A stretch of DNA of 64,000 nt from Microvirga sp. BSC39 (GTDB lineage Bacteria > Pseudomonadota > Alphaproteobacteria > Rhizobiales > Beijerinckiaceae). Positions within the stretch are counted from its first letter, which is position 1. The number at the start of each line of letters is the position of its first letter. Shown piece by piece: positions 54,923-63,713 of the stretch. The position numbers were made by a program, and so were the translations under genes. The stretch is taken from assembly GCF_000739015.1 (NCBI RefSeq), contig NZ_JPUG01000077.1, forward strand, positions 248,001 to 312,000. Reading direction: 5' to 3'. The notes beneath the pieces were generated by a model. The model searched no databases. It was not told the DNA's origin and worked only from the letters and a program-made list of their open reading frames with translations.

Positions 54923-55488
54923 GATAAACCTGTGGCCGCATGGGGCAGGGCCCTGACGGCTTCTTCTGTGAGTGAAAACGGTCGGCGCCGCGCGCCGACA
55001 GGCAAAATCCGCCCGAAAGGGCCGGAGGTAACAAACGATGGGAACGGTAAGCGGGCTCGGCGGCTCGATCACGAGCTAGGGAGAGCAGGCCGAACATCTC
55101 GGTTGGATACAATCCATATGGGGCAGCCACCGGCTCATGGCAAGATAAAACTTCCCAAAACAGGATAAATTGGCACTTTCGAGGAAAGTAAAACCACGGG
55201 CCAGGCGGGGATTATCTCATGGTTTTCCCAGAAAAATCATCCCGCCTCGAAGAACAATGCTCATGTGAGCGGCGGCACTTTCTCGAAATGGTGTCTTGTA
55301 TTTGGGGTTTGGAAGCCCTACATCAGGATCATCGACCTTTGGCCGGACAATTGGGCCGTTTCGCCTTGGCATGCCAGGCGCACGTTCAGACGCTCTTCCC
55401 AAACTTCGACGAACCCGAGCTTGAGGGCGTGCTTCCGCACGTCTCCAAGCTCACGTGCACTAATGCATAAACTCCAAGGAATACCGCC
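54923..55488. other. 566-base gap: promoter and possible long leader of the cold-shock gene
   Basis: No convincing gene. The stretch 55140-55270 is AT-richer than its surroundings. It holds a hairpin, GGCGGGGATT (55204-55213) against AATCATCCCGCC (55235-55246), about 240 bases before the cspA start. Cold-shock genes often have long structured 5' leaders that sense temperature; this could be one, but that is inferred. An 83-codon frame at 55219-55470 begins in the hairpin and is not believed. Confidence 0.4.
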
Positions 55489-55698
55489 ATGATGACAGGC
55501 ACCGTCAAGTTCTACAACGATCAAAAAGGCTTCGGCTTCATTCAGCCGGACAATGGCGAGAAGGACGTGTTCGTCCACGCCACTGCTCTCGAGCGCGCCG
55601 GCATCCGCGGCCTGCGTGAAGGCCAGAAGGTGTCCTTCGACACCGCCGAGGATCGTCGTTCCGGCAAGGTTGCCGTCAACAACATCCAGACGGCCTAA
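55489..55698 (+). CDS. Cold-shock protein (CspA family)
   Basis: A 69-residue single-stranded nucleic-acid-binding OB-fold. RNP1 (KGFGFIQPD) and RNP2 (DVFVHATAL) are both present after the start MMTGTVKFYNDQ. It prevents RNA secondary structure and probably helps translation under cold or other stress. AAGGA a few bases before the ATG serves as ribosome-binding site. It opens a plus-strand group of small genes that ends in rpsU. Confidence 0.95.
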   Translation: MMTGTVKFYNDQKGFGFIQPDNGEKDVFVHATALERAGIRGLREGQKVSFDTAEDRRSGKVAVNNIQTA

Positions 55699-55805
55699 TG
55701 ATGACGGGCGCCTCATACAGCGCCTGAACGACGAAGCCGCTCCCGCGTGGGGCGGCTTCTGCTTTTTGCAACGCCATCTTCGATGGCAAAACCGGCGAGG
55801 ACGCG

Positions 55806-56006
55806 ATGAACACCTTTAGAAAAGCGACTGCGGCGAAATCCGTGATGTTCGTGGTGGATTATGCCGACGCTCGCAGGGCCTATCTCTGGGTCGACAATCC
55901 AGGCAAAGCCAGCGATCCCCGCGCCGTCGGGCTGATCGCACGCACCCAGCAGGAGCAGGGCACTCTCCCGGGCGGCGATATCACGAGCATCCGACGCGTT
56001 CGGTAA
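55806..56006 (+). CDS. Small hypothetical protein in the cold-shock cassette
   Basis: A 66-residue protein beginning MNTFRKATAAKSVMFVVDYA, with ARRAYLWVDNPGKASDPRAVGLIAR in the middle. Possibly an alpha-beta fold, cytosolic. GGCGAGGACGCG before the ATG offers a weak ribosome-binding site. It follows cspA by 107 bases and precedes the DUF6481 gene by 43. I do not know the family. Its presence in a compact run of small stress-type genes supports it as real. Confidence 0.6.
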   Translation: MNTFRKATAAKSVMFVVDYADARRAYLWVDNPGKASDPRAVGLIARTQQEQGTLPGGDITSIRRVR

Positions 56007-56049
56007 TCGGCCTCGAATTCGACAACGTAACGAAGGATCAATAAGCGGA

Positions 56050-56418
56050 ATGAAGCATCAGAATTTCGGCGAGCGGCTCAATGCGGCCAAGAACGCGAAG
56101 CAGGCCATGGCGGAAAAGTTTCGGCAGCGTCCGGGACTCGACGATCCGGCGGTTGCGGAGCGGCGGGCTGCCCGGGCCTCGGTGAGCGCCGCGCGCGATG
56201 CTCGCATCGCCGAGCGCGAGGCCAAGCGCCTTGCCGATGATGCCCGCATGACCGCCGAGCGCGAAGCCCGCGCGGCCGAACAGGCCGAGCAGGACAAGTT
56301 GCAGGCTGAGCAGAACGAGCGCATGGCAGCCGAGAAGGCTGCCGATGACGCAAGGCTCGAAGTCGAGCGCAAGGCAGCCCGCGACGCCCGCTATGCGGCC
56401 CGCAAGGCCCGCAAGTAA
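56050..56418 (+). CDS. DUF6481 family coiled-coil protein
   Basis: A 122-residue highly charged protein: MKHQNFGERLNAAKNAKQAMAEKFRQRPG, then a long Ala/Arg/Glu helix (ERRAARASVSAARDARIAER, EREARAAEQAEQDKLQAEQN) that is almost surely a single coiled coil. The N-terminal FxERLxAAxxAKxAMxEKF pattern is the DUF6481 signature as I recall it. Function unknown; in this order it often neighbours cold-shock and rpsU genes. AAGGATC before the ATG is the ribosome-binding region. Confidence 0.85.
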   Translation: MKHQNFGERLNAAKNAKQAMAEKFRQRPGLDDPAVAERRAARASVSAARDARIAEREAKRLADDARMTAEREARAAEQAEQDKLQAEQNERMAAEKAADDARLEVERKAARDARYAARKARK

Positions 56419-56434
56419 GGGAGGAACCCAAGCG

Positions 56435-56629
56435 ATGACTCACAAGTTCAAAGTTCGACAGATGGTTCGGTTGGCGCAGCCGGGGTTTTCCGATACCCGG
56501 ATGAATGCCGGCAACGTCTATGAGGTCGTGCGGCTCATGCCGGCCGACCAGACCGGCGAAGTGTCATACCGGATCAAGTCGGGCATGACCGAGAAAGCCG
56601 TCCGCGAGGGCGAAATCCGGAGCGCCTAG
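56435..56629 (+). CDS. Small conserved protein in the cold-shock cassette
   Basis: A 64-residue protein, MTHKFKVRQMVRLAQPGFSD, with GNVYEVVRLMPADQTGEVSYRIKSGMTEKAVREGEIR. Its small beta-rich, SH3-like look (KFKVGQxVRL...YEVVRxLP...YRIKS) is common in alphaproteobacteria. Function unknown. It lies 16 bases after the DUF6481 gene, with GGGAGGAA before its ATG, so it is probably translated from the same message. Confidence 0.78.
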   Translation: MTHKFKVRQMVRLAQPGFSDTRMNAGNVYEVVRLMPADQTGEVSYRIKSGMTEKAVREGEIRSA

Positions 56630-56716
56630 GCGTCCGCGCCTGACATTCGTCATTCGTCGATCCGCCAGGCGCAAGCCGAGGCGGAGCAACACACCAACAT
56701 GTAGAGAGGACATCCA

Positions 56717-57016
56717 TTGCAGGTTCTGGTACGCGACAACAACGTCGATCAAGCTCTCAGGGTTCTCAAGAAGAAGATGCAGCGCGAAGGGATCTTCCGC
56801 GAGATGAAGGCGCGGAAAGCCTATGAGAAGCCCTCCGAGCGAAAGACCCGTGAGAAGGCCGAGGCCGTCCGGCGCAATCGCAAGGCCGCCCGCAAGCAGG
56901 CCATCCGCGAAGGGTTGATCGCGGCTCCCAAGCCGAAGCCCCGTCCCGGTGCCGGTGGCCCCCGCCGGCCGATGGCGGCTCCGAGCGCCGCGCCTCGCAC
57001 CGAGGCTGCAGAGTAA
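56717..57016 (+). CDS. rpsU: 30S ribosomal protein S21
   Basis: A 99-residue bS21, which sits near the anti-Shine-Dalgarno end of 16S rRNA and helps initiation. The start is a TTG at 56717, giving [27 protein letters not shown] stands at the right distance. [23 protein letters not shown] is typical. The C-terminus is extended by about 25 basic Pro/Ala-rich residues, common in alphaproteobacteria. Placement behind cspA and small stress genes suggests this is a stress-linked copy; whether a second rpsU exists cannot be seen here. Confidence 0.95.
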   Translation: MQVLVRDNNVDQALRVLKKKMQREGIFREMKARKAYEKPSERKTREKAEAVRRNRKAARKQAIREGLIAAPKPKPRPGAGGPRRPMAAPSAAPRTEAAE

Positions 57017-57158
57017 AGCCTGACAACAGGACACCCCATCGGTTTTGCAGGCGGCGCATGTGATCATGCGCCGCTTCGTTTTTTGTTGATCGTAAGCCGG
57101 CGTCGCGGCAGAGCGTATTGCGCATCGAACGCTGATTCATCTGAAGCATTTCATTGTC

Positions 57159-57878
57159 ATGCAGTTTCTCCGCTCCAAACTCTTCGATCTCTATCTGGCT
57201 GTCTGGACCGGCCTCTTCGCGCCCGTGCTGGCCGTGCTGTGGCTGTGCGGTTCTCCCGAGCGCAGCGTGCGCCTGGCCTCGCGGCTGTGGGCGCGGGGCA
57301 TCCTGGCCGGCTTGAAGTGGATCGTCGGCCTGACCTATGCGGAGCGCGGGCTGCACAACATTCCCGACGAGCCCTGCCTGATCATCGCCAACCATCAGTC
57401 GACCTGGGAGACCCTGGCGTTCCTGGCGCTCTTTCCGGACGTGGCCATCGTGGCCAAGCAGGAACTGCTGACCATCCCGGTTTTCTCGTGGTTCCTGCGC
57501 AAGTCGCCGATGATCCTGATCGACCGGGAGAGCGGCTCGAAGGCCGTTCGGAAGATGGTGGACGAGAGCCGCGCCGCCCTGGCTCAAGGGCGCTCCGTGC
57601 TGATCTTTCCGGAGGGCACCCGAAAGTCCGTCTCCGAGCCCATCGCGTTCAAGCGCGGCGTGGAGCTTCTTTATACGAAGCTCGACCGGGTGGTTCTGCC
57701 CGTGGCCTTGAATTCAGGGCACTTCTGGGGGGTGGACCGGTCCGTCAAACGGGGAGGGACCATCTCGGTCTCCTATCTCGACCCGATCCAGCCGGGACTG
57801 CCCGGCGATGAATTCACCCGCCGGGCCGAGCAGCTTCTCGAGGCGGAGAGGCAGCATTCCTGGCCGCAGGCTGCCTGA
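57159..57878 (+). CDS. 1-acyl-sn-glycerol-3-phosphate acyltransferase (PlsC family)
   Basis: A 239-residue inner-membrane acyltransferase that probably makes phosphatidic acid from lysophosphatidic acid. N-terminal hydrophobic segment: LYLAVWTGLFAPVLAVLWLC. Catalytic block: IIANHQSTWETLAFLALF (HxxxxE, here in place of HxxxxD), glycerophosphate-binding LIFPEGTRKS, then VVLPVALNSGHFWG. The HQSTWE form is known among PlsC proteins. It is the second LPLAT-type protein in the window. Single gene; convergent with the GGDEF-EAL gene. Confidence 0.92.
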   Translation: MQFLRSKLFDLYLAVWTGLFAPVLAVLWLCGSPERSVRLASRLWARGILAGLKWIVGLTYAERGLHNIPDEPCLIIANHQSTWETLAFLALFPDVAIVAKQELLTIPVFSWFLRKSPMILIDRESGSKAVRKMVDESRAALAQGRSVLIFPEGTRKSVSEPIAFKRGVELLYTKLDRVVLPVALNSGHFWGVDRSVKRGGTISVSYLDPIQPGLPGDEFTRRAEQLLEAERQHSWPQAA

Positions 57879-57892
57879 CGCCAAATCCAGGT

Positions 57893-60166
57893 TCAGGCGA
57901 CGGCTCGAGCACTCTGCTGAGGGCTTTGAATCCCGGCCATGAAAGCCTCGAGGGCTTCGCGAGGCATGGGCTTGGCGATCAGGTAGCCTTGGGCCTGCGA
58001 GGCGCCGGCCACGCGTAGCGCATTGAGCTGCTCCTGCGTTTCGACGCCTTCTGCCGTCGTGCTCATCTTCAAGTCATTGGCAAGACCGATCGTGGCCTTG
58101 ATGATCGCGCGGCTGCCCGCCGATTCCGTCATGCTGCGCACGAAGGACTGATCGATCTTGATCTTGTCGAACGGAAAGCTTCTGAGATAGCTCATCGACG
58201 CATAGCCGGTGCCGAAATCGTCGAGCGAGATCCCCACACCGAGTGTCTTGAGCCGCCTGAGCGCCGCGGTTGCTTCCTCGGTGAGCTTGACGGATTCCGT
58301 GATCTCCAGGACGAGGCGCTGGGCCGGCAGTCCGGAGAGGTTCAGGGCCTTCGTGACGCTGGCGAAAACATCCCGGCGCTTGAACTGCACCGGCGAAAGA
58401 TTGACCGCGACCTTCATCGGAAGGTTCCAGGTCATGGCCGTCGCGCACGCCTCCTCCAGGATCCAGTCGCCGATCGGGGCAATGAGGCCTGACTCCTCCG
58501 CGGTCGGGATGAACTGCAGGGGCGGGATCATGCCCTTCGTCGCGTGCTTCCAGCGCACCAGGGCCTCGCAGCCCCACATCCGGTTCGTCGCAAGGTCGAG
58601 AATGGGCTGGTAGAACAGCTCGAACTCCCGGTTGTCGAGGGCGCTCTTGAGAGCCCCCTCGAGGGCACGTCGCTCTGCGCGGGAATCCTGGATGTTCGGA
58701 TCGTAGAAGCGGTAGCTGCTGTCGGGGTCTGACTTGGCCGCGAAGAGCGCGATGTCGGCCGAGCGCATGAGCTCGGTCGAGGTCTTTCCGTCGGCGGAGG
58801 CAATCGCAACCCCGATGGAAAGCCCCACGTCGATCTCCGTGTTGCCGATCGTGCAGGGCGTCTTCATTGCAGCCTGGATGGCTGTCACGAGATCCGTGAC
58901 CTGCTGCCGGCCCCTGACCGGCCTTTGAATGATGGCGAACTCGTCGCCGCCGATGCGGGCGATGAAATCGCCCTTCCGAAGACGCTCGCGCAGACGCCGC
59001 GCCACGGTCTGGATGATCTCGTCCCCGGCGCCATGGCCGTGGTTGTCGTTGATGTCCTTGAAGCGGTTAAGGTCGAGAAGATGCAGGGCGAAGTCCGTGC
59101 CGGATCGCTGCGAGGCGAGGTAGGTGCGCTTCAGCTCCTCGATGAAGAATGGCCTGTTAGGGAGCCGGGTTAGAACATCGTGGCGCGACAGGTAGCTCTC
59201 GCTCGCGGCCCTGAGGATTCCGGTCTTCACATGCCTCAAGCCCATGAGGCTCGCCGTGTCGACCGCAACGCCCATGATGTAGGCGATGAACCCGACCACC
59301 CGCGCCTCGAGGCGCTGTCCCGCCATGAGCTCCGCCACGGTGCGGCTCACCGCGATGCCGCACGGCTGATTGGCCAGCGGGTGCAGGGCGAACAGCCGCT
59401 CCTGGCGGTCGATCCAGCTCACGTCGCGAATGAGCGTCGGGCTGTTCTTAGCGATCATCCGCTGCAGCGGCGTGTCGGGCTTCCAGATCTTGCGGCCCAG
59501 CGCGCGCTCGGACAGCGGACTGTGCGCCAGCACCACGCCGTCGCGCCGGTAGAGCGTGACGGCTGACGATGGCTTGCGCAGATGCTCCTTGAAGAGCGTC
59601 TCGAAATGCGTGAGGTCGATGGTGGAGACCACGGCGCCGAGGAAGTTTCCCTCGGTGTCGTTGATCCTGCGTGCGAGCGACAGAACCTTCTTGCCGGTCG
59701 CGCGGATCCGCATGGGCTCGCTCAAGTACGAGGCGAGCGACGGGTCCGTCGAGAGAGCCTGGTAATAGGATGCGCCCGTCAGGTAGATGGGATCGGACAT
59801 CGGGCGCGGGTTCGAGGTGCCGACGAGCCTGCCCCGGGCGTTGACGAGATCGATGCGCACGAACTGGGGCAGGGAGCAGGAGGCGCCGACCAGAACGGCC
59901 TTCGTGGCCTGCGATCCGGCGAAGCCGTCGAACTCCGATGTCCGGAGGCTCGCCTGCGGAATGCGGTCGACCAGATCGCGCAGAACGCCCTCGATGGATT
60001 GAAGGATCCCGTCCGTGCGCTCCTGAAGGGTCAGCGCGAGGTTCGCCAGATCGCCTTCGGCCCGCGCGAGATCGTCGGTGTGGCCCCGCACCAGAAGGAG
60101 CACGGCGCCGATGATGACCGCCGCCGCGAGAACGACGCTGAGGATGATGAACAGGGAGGCGGGCAC
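57893..60166 (-). CDS. GGDEF-EAL protein with periplasmic Cache sensor
   Basis: A 757-residue membrane protein with both c-di-GMP synthesis and breakdown domains. Helix 1 (about 5-27), a ~260-residue periplasmic PDC/Cache domain (KVLSLARRINDTEGNFLGAVV) and helix 2 (about 283-300) lead to GGDEF (LTRLPNRPFFIEEL; RIGGDEFAII, with RKGD inhibitory site five residues before). EAL follows: CEALVRWKHATKGM, NLSPVQFKRRDVF, ITESVKL, DDFGTGYASMSYL, KIDQSFVRSM and AEGVETQEQL. All catalytic motifs of both domains look intact, so the net direction depends on the signal. Confidence 0.95.
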   Translation of the reverse strand: MPASLFIILSVVLAAAVIIGAVLLLVRGHTDDLARAEGDLANLALTLQERTDGILQSIEGVLRDLVDRIPQASLRTSEFDGFAGSQATKAVLVGASCSLPQFVRIDLVNARGRLVGTSNPRPMSDPIYLTGASYYQALSTDPSLASYLSEPMRIRATGKKVLSLARRINDTEGNFLGAVVSTIDLTHFETLFKEHLRKPSSAVTLYRRDGVVLAHSPLSERALGRKIWKPDTPLQRMIAKNSPTLIRDVSWIDRQERLFALHPLANQPCGIAVSRTVAELMAGQRLEARVVGFIAYIMGVAVDTASLMGLRHVKTGILRAASESYLSRHDVLTRLPNRPFFIEELKRTYLASQRSGTDFALHLLDLNRFKDINDNHGHGAGDEIIQTVARRLRERLRKGDFIARIGGDEFAIIQRPVRGRQQVTDLVTAIQAAMKTPCTIGNTEIDVGLSIGVAIASADGKTSTELMRSADIALFAAKSDPDSSYRFYDPNIQDSRAERRALEGALKSALDNREFELFYQPILDLATNRMWGCEALVRWKHATKGMIPPLQFIPTAEESGLIAPIGDWILEEACATAMTWNLPMKVAVNLSPVQFKRRDVFASVTKALNLSGLPAQRLVLEITESVKLTEEATAALRRLKTLGVGISLDDFGTGYASMSYLRSFPFDKIKIDQSFVRSMTESAGSRAIIKATIGLANDLKMSTTAEGVETQEQLNALRVAGASQAQGYLIAKPMPREALEAFMAGIQSPQQSARAVA

Positions 60167-60332
60167 GACGGGTTTCGACTAAGCCTGTGAGCGACGATCT
60201 GCACCACCATCCGCCCGCAGGTGTAGTTATTCCGTTAACTTTTTGTCGAGCCCAGCTTCCTTTAGGTAAAAAAGCAAAGCTTTATTTCCGGCCTCGATCG
60301 GGAAGCGTCCGGAATTGCCCGGGACAGGCCCG

Positions 60333-63300
60333 TCACCTGTCCTTTGCGTGGAGTACCTGTGCAACCGCGGTGCCGAGTTCGCTGACCGTAAACGGCTTGC
60401 GCAGAACCGGACCCGAGCCATCCGGCACGCCCTCGGCATACCCGCTGATCAGAAGGCTTCTGAGGCTGGGGCTGACCTTGCGCAGCTGCGAGATCATCTC
60501 GCCGCCTGTCATGCCGGGCATGGCATAGTCGACGAGGATGAGGTCGAACGGCATGTCGCCGGATTCCAGACGATCGAAACCTGCGCGGGCGCTGTCGCCT
60601 TCCACCACATCGTATCCCAGCTCCGTCAGCATCGCGGCTGTTGCCATCCGGACTTGGGCATCGTCGTCGACGACCAGAACACGGGCTTTGCCTGCGGGGA
60701 TTGCCAAGGCCGACGATTCCCGTGCGTGCTCCGGCAAAACGCCGGCCTCGCTCCTCGGCAGGTACAGGTCGACCGTCGTGCCCTGACCCGGCTCGCTGGC
60801 GATATGCATGTCGCCGCCGATCTGCCGGATCATGCCATAGACCTGCGCCAGCCCGAGGCCTGTGCCCTGTCCCGGTCCCTTGGTGGTGAAGAAGGGCTCG
60901 GCGGCCCGCGCCAGAACCTCCGCGCTCATGCCCTGGCCCGTGTCCTGGATGCGGATGCGCACAGCGTCCGTGCTCAAGGTCAGCGTCTTCGGCCGCTGCG
61001 GATCGCCCGCCGCGATGTTTTCCGTCTGGAGAACGACCTCGCCGCCGCCCGGCATGGCATCGCGCGCGTTCACCGCGAGATTAAGCACGGCCAGCTCGAT
61101 CTGGTTGGGATCGGCCATGGCCGGCCACAGATCCTTTCCGAGCAGCGTGTTGACGCCGATGCGGCCGCCGAGGGCGCGGTGCATGAGATCCGCCATGTTG
61201 GACAGCACACCGTTCACGTCGGTCGGCCGCACCTCGAGCCGCTGCTTGCGGGAGAACGCCAGGAGCTGCTCGGTCAGCCGCGCCCCGCGCTGGGCCGCCT
61301 GCATGGCATTGTGAAGGAGACGCAGGGCCCGGTCGTCGCCGGCCACGCGTCTCTCCATGAGATCGAGGGAGCCAATGATGGCTGCCAGCAGATTGTTGAA
61401 GTCGTGCGCCACTCCACCCGTCAGATGCCCGATGGCATCCATCTTGCGGGCCTGGGCCGCCTGTTCCTCGGCCTCGCGCCGCAGGCGCGCAAGCTCCAGA
61501 TGCGTGTGCACCCGCGCCTGAAGTTCGCGCGCCGAGAACGGCTTGACCAGATAGTCGTCGGCTCCTGCCTGCAATCCCTCGACGCTGGCCTCGTCACCGG
61601 CCCGGGCGGACAGCATGATGATCGGGAGCGTGCGGAGCCTGGTCTGGTCCCGAACCTGCTGAACGAGCTGGAACCCGTCCATGACCGGCATCATCACGTC
61701 GGTGACGAGAAGATCCGCTCCGTTCTCGAGAAGCTCCTGCAGAGCCGCTGCGCCGTCCGGCACGGCCACGACGTCATGCTCGTCGTCGAGAAGGCGTGTG
61801 ATGTAGGCCCTCATGTCGGCATTGTCGTCGGCAACCAGCACGCGCGCCTTGGGTGTGCCATGGATGCCGGCGTTGCGCTGCGGCAGCCGGAGCACGTTGC
61901 TGGGTGGGGCAGGGGCATCCGGCAGCCAGCGAAGGGCTTCCTCCACGAAGGCATCGGCGCCGATTCGTGTGGAGGTGAGCTCGCCTGCGTCGTCGACATG
62001 GTCGCGCGGCAGATGAGCGTGCCCCTGCGGGATCGTCACCGTGAAGGTCGTGCCCTGGCCGACCGTGCTGTCGACGGCAACCGTCCCGCCGTGCAGCGTG
62101 ACGAGCTCCCGCACGAGCGCCAGGCCGATCCCGGAGCCCTCGTGGGTTCGGCTCCTGGCGCCCTCCACGCGCTGAAAGCGGTCGAAGATGCGCTCCGTGC
62201 TGTCCGCCGGAATACCCACCCCGGTGTCGCTGACGGACAACCTGAACGATCCCTCGGACTCCGTGAGCCGAACCGCGATCCGGCCCTCGAAAGTGTGCTT
62301 GAAGGCATTGGACAGCAGGTTGAGAACGATCTTCTCCCACATGTCCCTATCGACATAGGCGGGCATGGACAGGGGCGGGCACTCCACCTTGAATGCCAAT
62401 CCTGCCCGTTCGACGGCGGACCGGAAGGTGCTCGCCAGGTCACCGGTCAGGCGGGACAGGTCCGTCTCGCGGAAGGTGGCCTGAATCCGTCCCGCCTCGG
62501 CCCGGGAGAAATCGAGCAGGGTGTTCACGAGCCGCAGCAGGCGCAGGGCGTTGCGGTGCACGACCTGGACCTCGTCGCGGGTGGCTGCGGACAGATCCGC
62601 CTGCCGCAGGAGGTCCTCCAGGGGGCCGAGCATCAGGGTCAGCGGCGTACGGAACTCGTGGCTGACGTTGGAGAAGAATTGGGTCTTGGCCCGATCGAGC
62701 TCCGCCAGCGCATCGGCGCGCCGCCGCTCTTCCTCGTGAGCCCTGGCGTTGCGGATCAGGGTGGAGACCTGCCCGCTCAGCAGGCTGAAGAACGAGCGGT
62801 AGCCCTCGTCGAGGGCGCGGCTGGGACTGACGCCGGCAATCAGAACACCGAGTTCCTCGCCGCCGCCCGAAATCGGCATGGCCAGCGCGGTGGTCACGGG
62901 GTCTGCCCAGAGCCCGCCCGCAATCGACACCAGGGGGGCGACCCCGCATTCGACCGTCTTGCCTGCAAGGACCTGTGCCACGGGCCAAGGCTCGTCAGCA
63001 TCGGCCTGAAGGATCGTGGGTGCGCCCGGATTGCGTTCATGGAGGCCGGCAGAGCCCTGGAGGGATAGGGCTCCGTCCTCGCCGCGGAGGTAGATCAGGG
63101 CGAACGGCACGTCGAGCGGGCCACGCGAGAGCGCGGCCGCGATGTCCTGGGAGGTCGTCTCCAGGCTGCGGATCTCCGCCGCTTCCGTGCCCACGTCGCG
63201 CAAGAGGTTCAGGCGGCGTTCGCCGACGACCTGGGCCGTGACCTCGCTGCACACGGCCAGCATGCCGACGATGCGGCCCTCGTCGTCCTCGGCCGGAGCA

Positions 63301-63713
63301 TGGGAGACGCTGAAATAGGCCTCTTCCCGGTAGCCGGCCCGCTCCATGAGCAGGGGCAGGGCGGGCGTCCAGTTGGCGGTGCCGGTGGCCATGACCCGCT
63401 CGATCATCGGCCCGAGGGTGTCCCAGCTTGCCGCCAAGGTGACGCGGATGTCGTTGCCGAGCGCCGCCGGATGCCCGGCTCCGATGAGCTTCGAATAGGC
63501 GTCGTTGTAGACCTGGGTGAATTCAGGGCCCCAGGTCAGGATCATGGGGTACTGCGACGACAGCAGGGTGCGCACGATCGAGCGCAGGCTCTGCGGCCAG
63601 GCCGAGACCGGGCCAAGCGGCGTGCGCGACCAGTCGAGCGCGCGGGCCAGGGCACGAACCTCGCCAGCCCCCTGGAAAAGCGTCAAGGCTGCCTGATCGG
63701 GGGAGGTGCTCAT
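60333..63713 (-). CDS. Large hybrid sensor kinase with two kinase cores and two receivers
   Basis: A 1126-residue cytosolic signalling protein. In order: PAS-like domain with ALARALDWSRTPLGPVSAWPQSL (20-160), a GAF-like domain (170-325), HisKA with FFSNVSHEFRTPLTLML (His352) and ATP site NLLSNAFKHTFEG / DTGVGIPADSTERIFDRF / GSGIGLAL. Receiver 1 has Asp672 in LLVTDVMMPVMDG. A second HisKA has GGVAHDFNNLLAAIIGSLDLM (His770) with its own ATPase (NARDAMPGGGEVVLQ). Receiver 2 has DLILVDYAMPGMTGGEM. Two complete kinase modules in one chain are uncommon. No separate regulator is adjacent. The first PAS-like domain is closely related to that of the HWE kinase at 40.4 kb. Confidence 0.94.
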   Translation of the reverse strand: MSTSPDQAALTLFQGAGEVRALARALDWSRTPLGPVSAWPQSLRSIVRTLLSSQYPMILTWGPEFTQVYNDAYSKLIGAGHPAALGNDIRVTLAASWDTLGPMIERVMATGTANWTPALPLLMERAGYREEAYFSVSHAPAEDDEGRIVGMLAVCSEVTAQVVGERRLNLLRDVGTEAAEIRSLETTSQDIAAALSRGPLDVPFALIYLRGEDGALSLQGSAGLHERNPGAPTILQADADEPWPVAQVLAGKTVECGVAPLVSIAGGLWADPVTTALAMPISGGGEELGVLIAGVSPSRALDEGYRSFFSLLSGQVSTLIRNARAHEEERRRADALAELDRAKTQFFSNVSHEFRTPLTLMLGPLEDLLRQADLSAATRDEVQVVHRNALRLLRLVNTLLDFSRAEAGRIQATFRETDLSRLTGDLASTFRSAVERAGLAFKVECPPLSMPAYVDRDMWEKIVLNLLSNAFKHTFEGRIAVRLTESEGSFRLSVSDTGVGIPADSTERIFDRFQRVEGARSRTHEGSGIGLALVRELVTLHGGTVAVDSTVGQGTTFTVTIPQGHAHLPRDHVDDAGELTSTRIGADAFVEEALRWLPDAPAPPSNVLRLPQRNAGIHGTPKARVLVADDNADMRAYITRLLDDEHDVVAVPDGAAALQELLENGADLLVTDVMMPVMDGFQLVQQVRDQTRLRTLPIIMLSARAGDEASVEGLQAGADDYLVKPFSARELQARVHTHLELARLRREAEEQAAQARKMDAIGHLTGGVAHDFNNLLAAIIGSLDLMERRVAGDDRALRLLHNAMQAAQRGARLTEQLLAFSRKQRLEVRPTDVNGVLSNMADLMHRALGGRIGVNTLLGKDLWPAMADPNQIELAVLNLAVNARDAMPGGGEVVLQTENIAAGDPQRPKTLTLSTDAVRIRIQDTGQGMSAEVLARAAEPFFTTKGPGQGTGLGLAQVYGMIRQIGGDMHIASEPGQGTTVDLYLPRSEAGVLPEHARESSALAIPAGKARVLVVDDDAQVRMATAAMLTELGYDVVEGDSARAGFDRLESGDMPFDLILVDYAMPGMTGGEMISQLRKVSPSLRSLLISGYAEGVPDGSGPVLRKPFTVSELGTAVAQVLHAKDR

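Noticed and set aside
55219-55470. An 83-codon frame before the cold-shock gene
   Set aside because: It begins in a hairpin, has no ribosome-binding site and odd composition; better read as leader/intergenic DNA.
60315-63068. A 917-codon plus-strand frame over the hybrid kinase
   Set aside because: Antisense shadow of a protein with complete kinase and receiver motifs.
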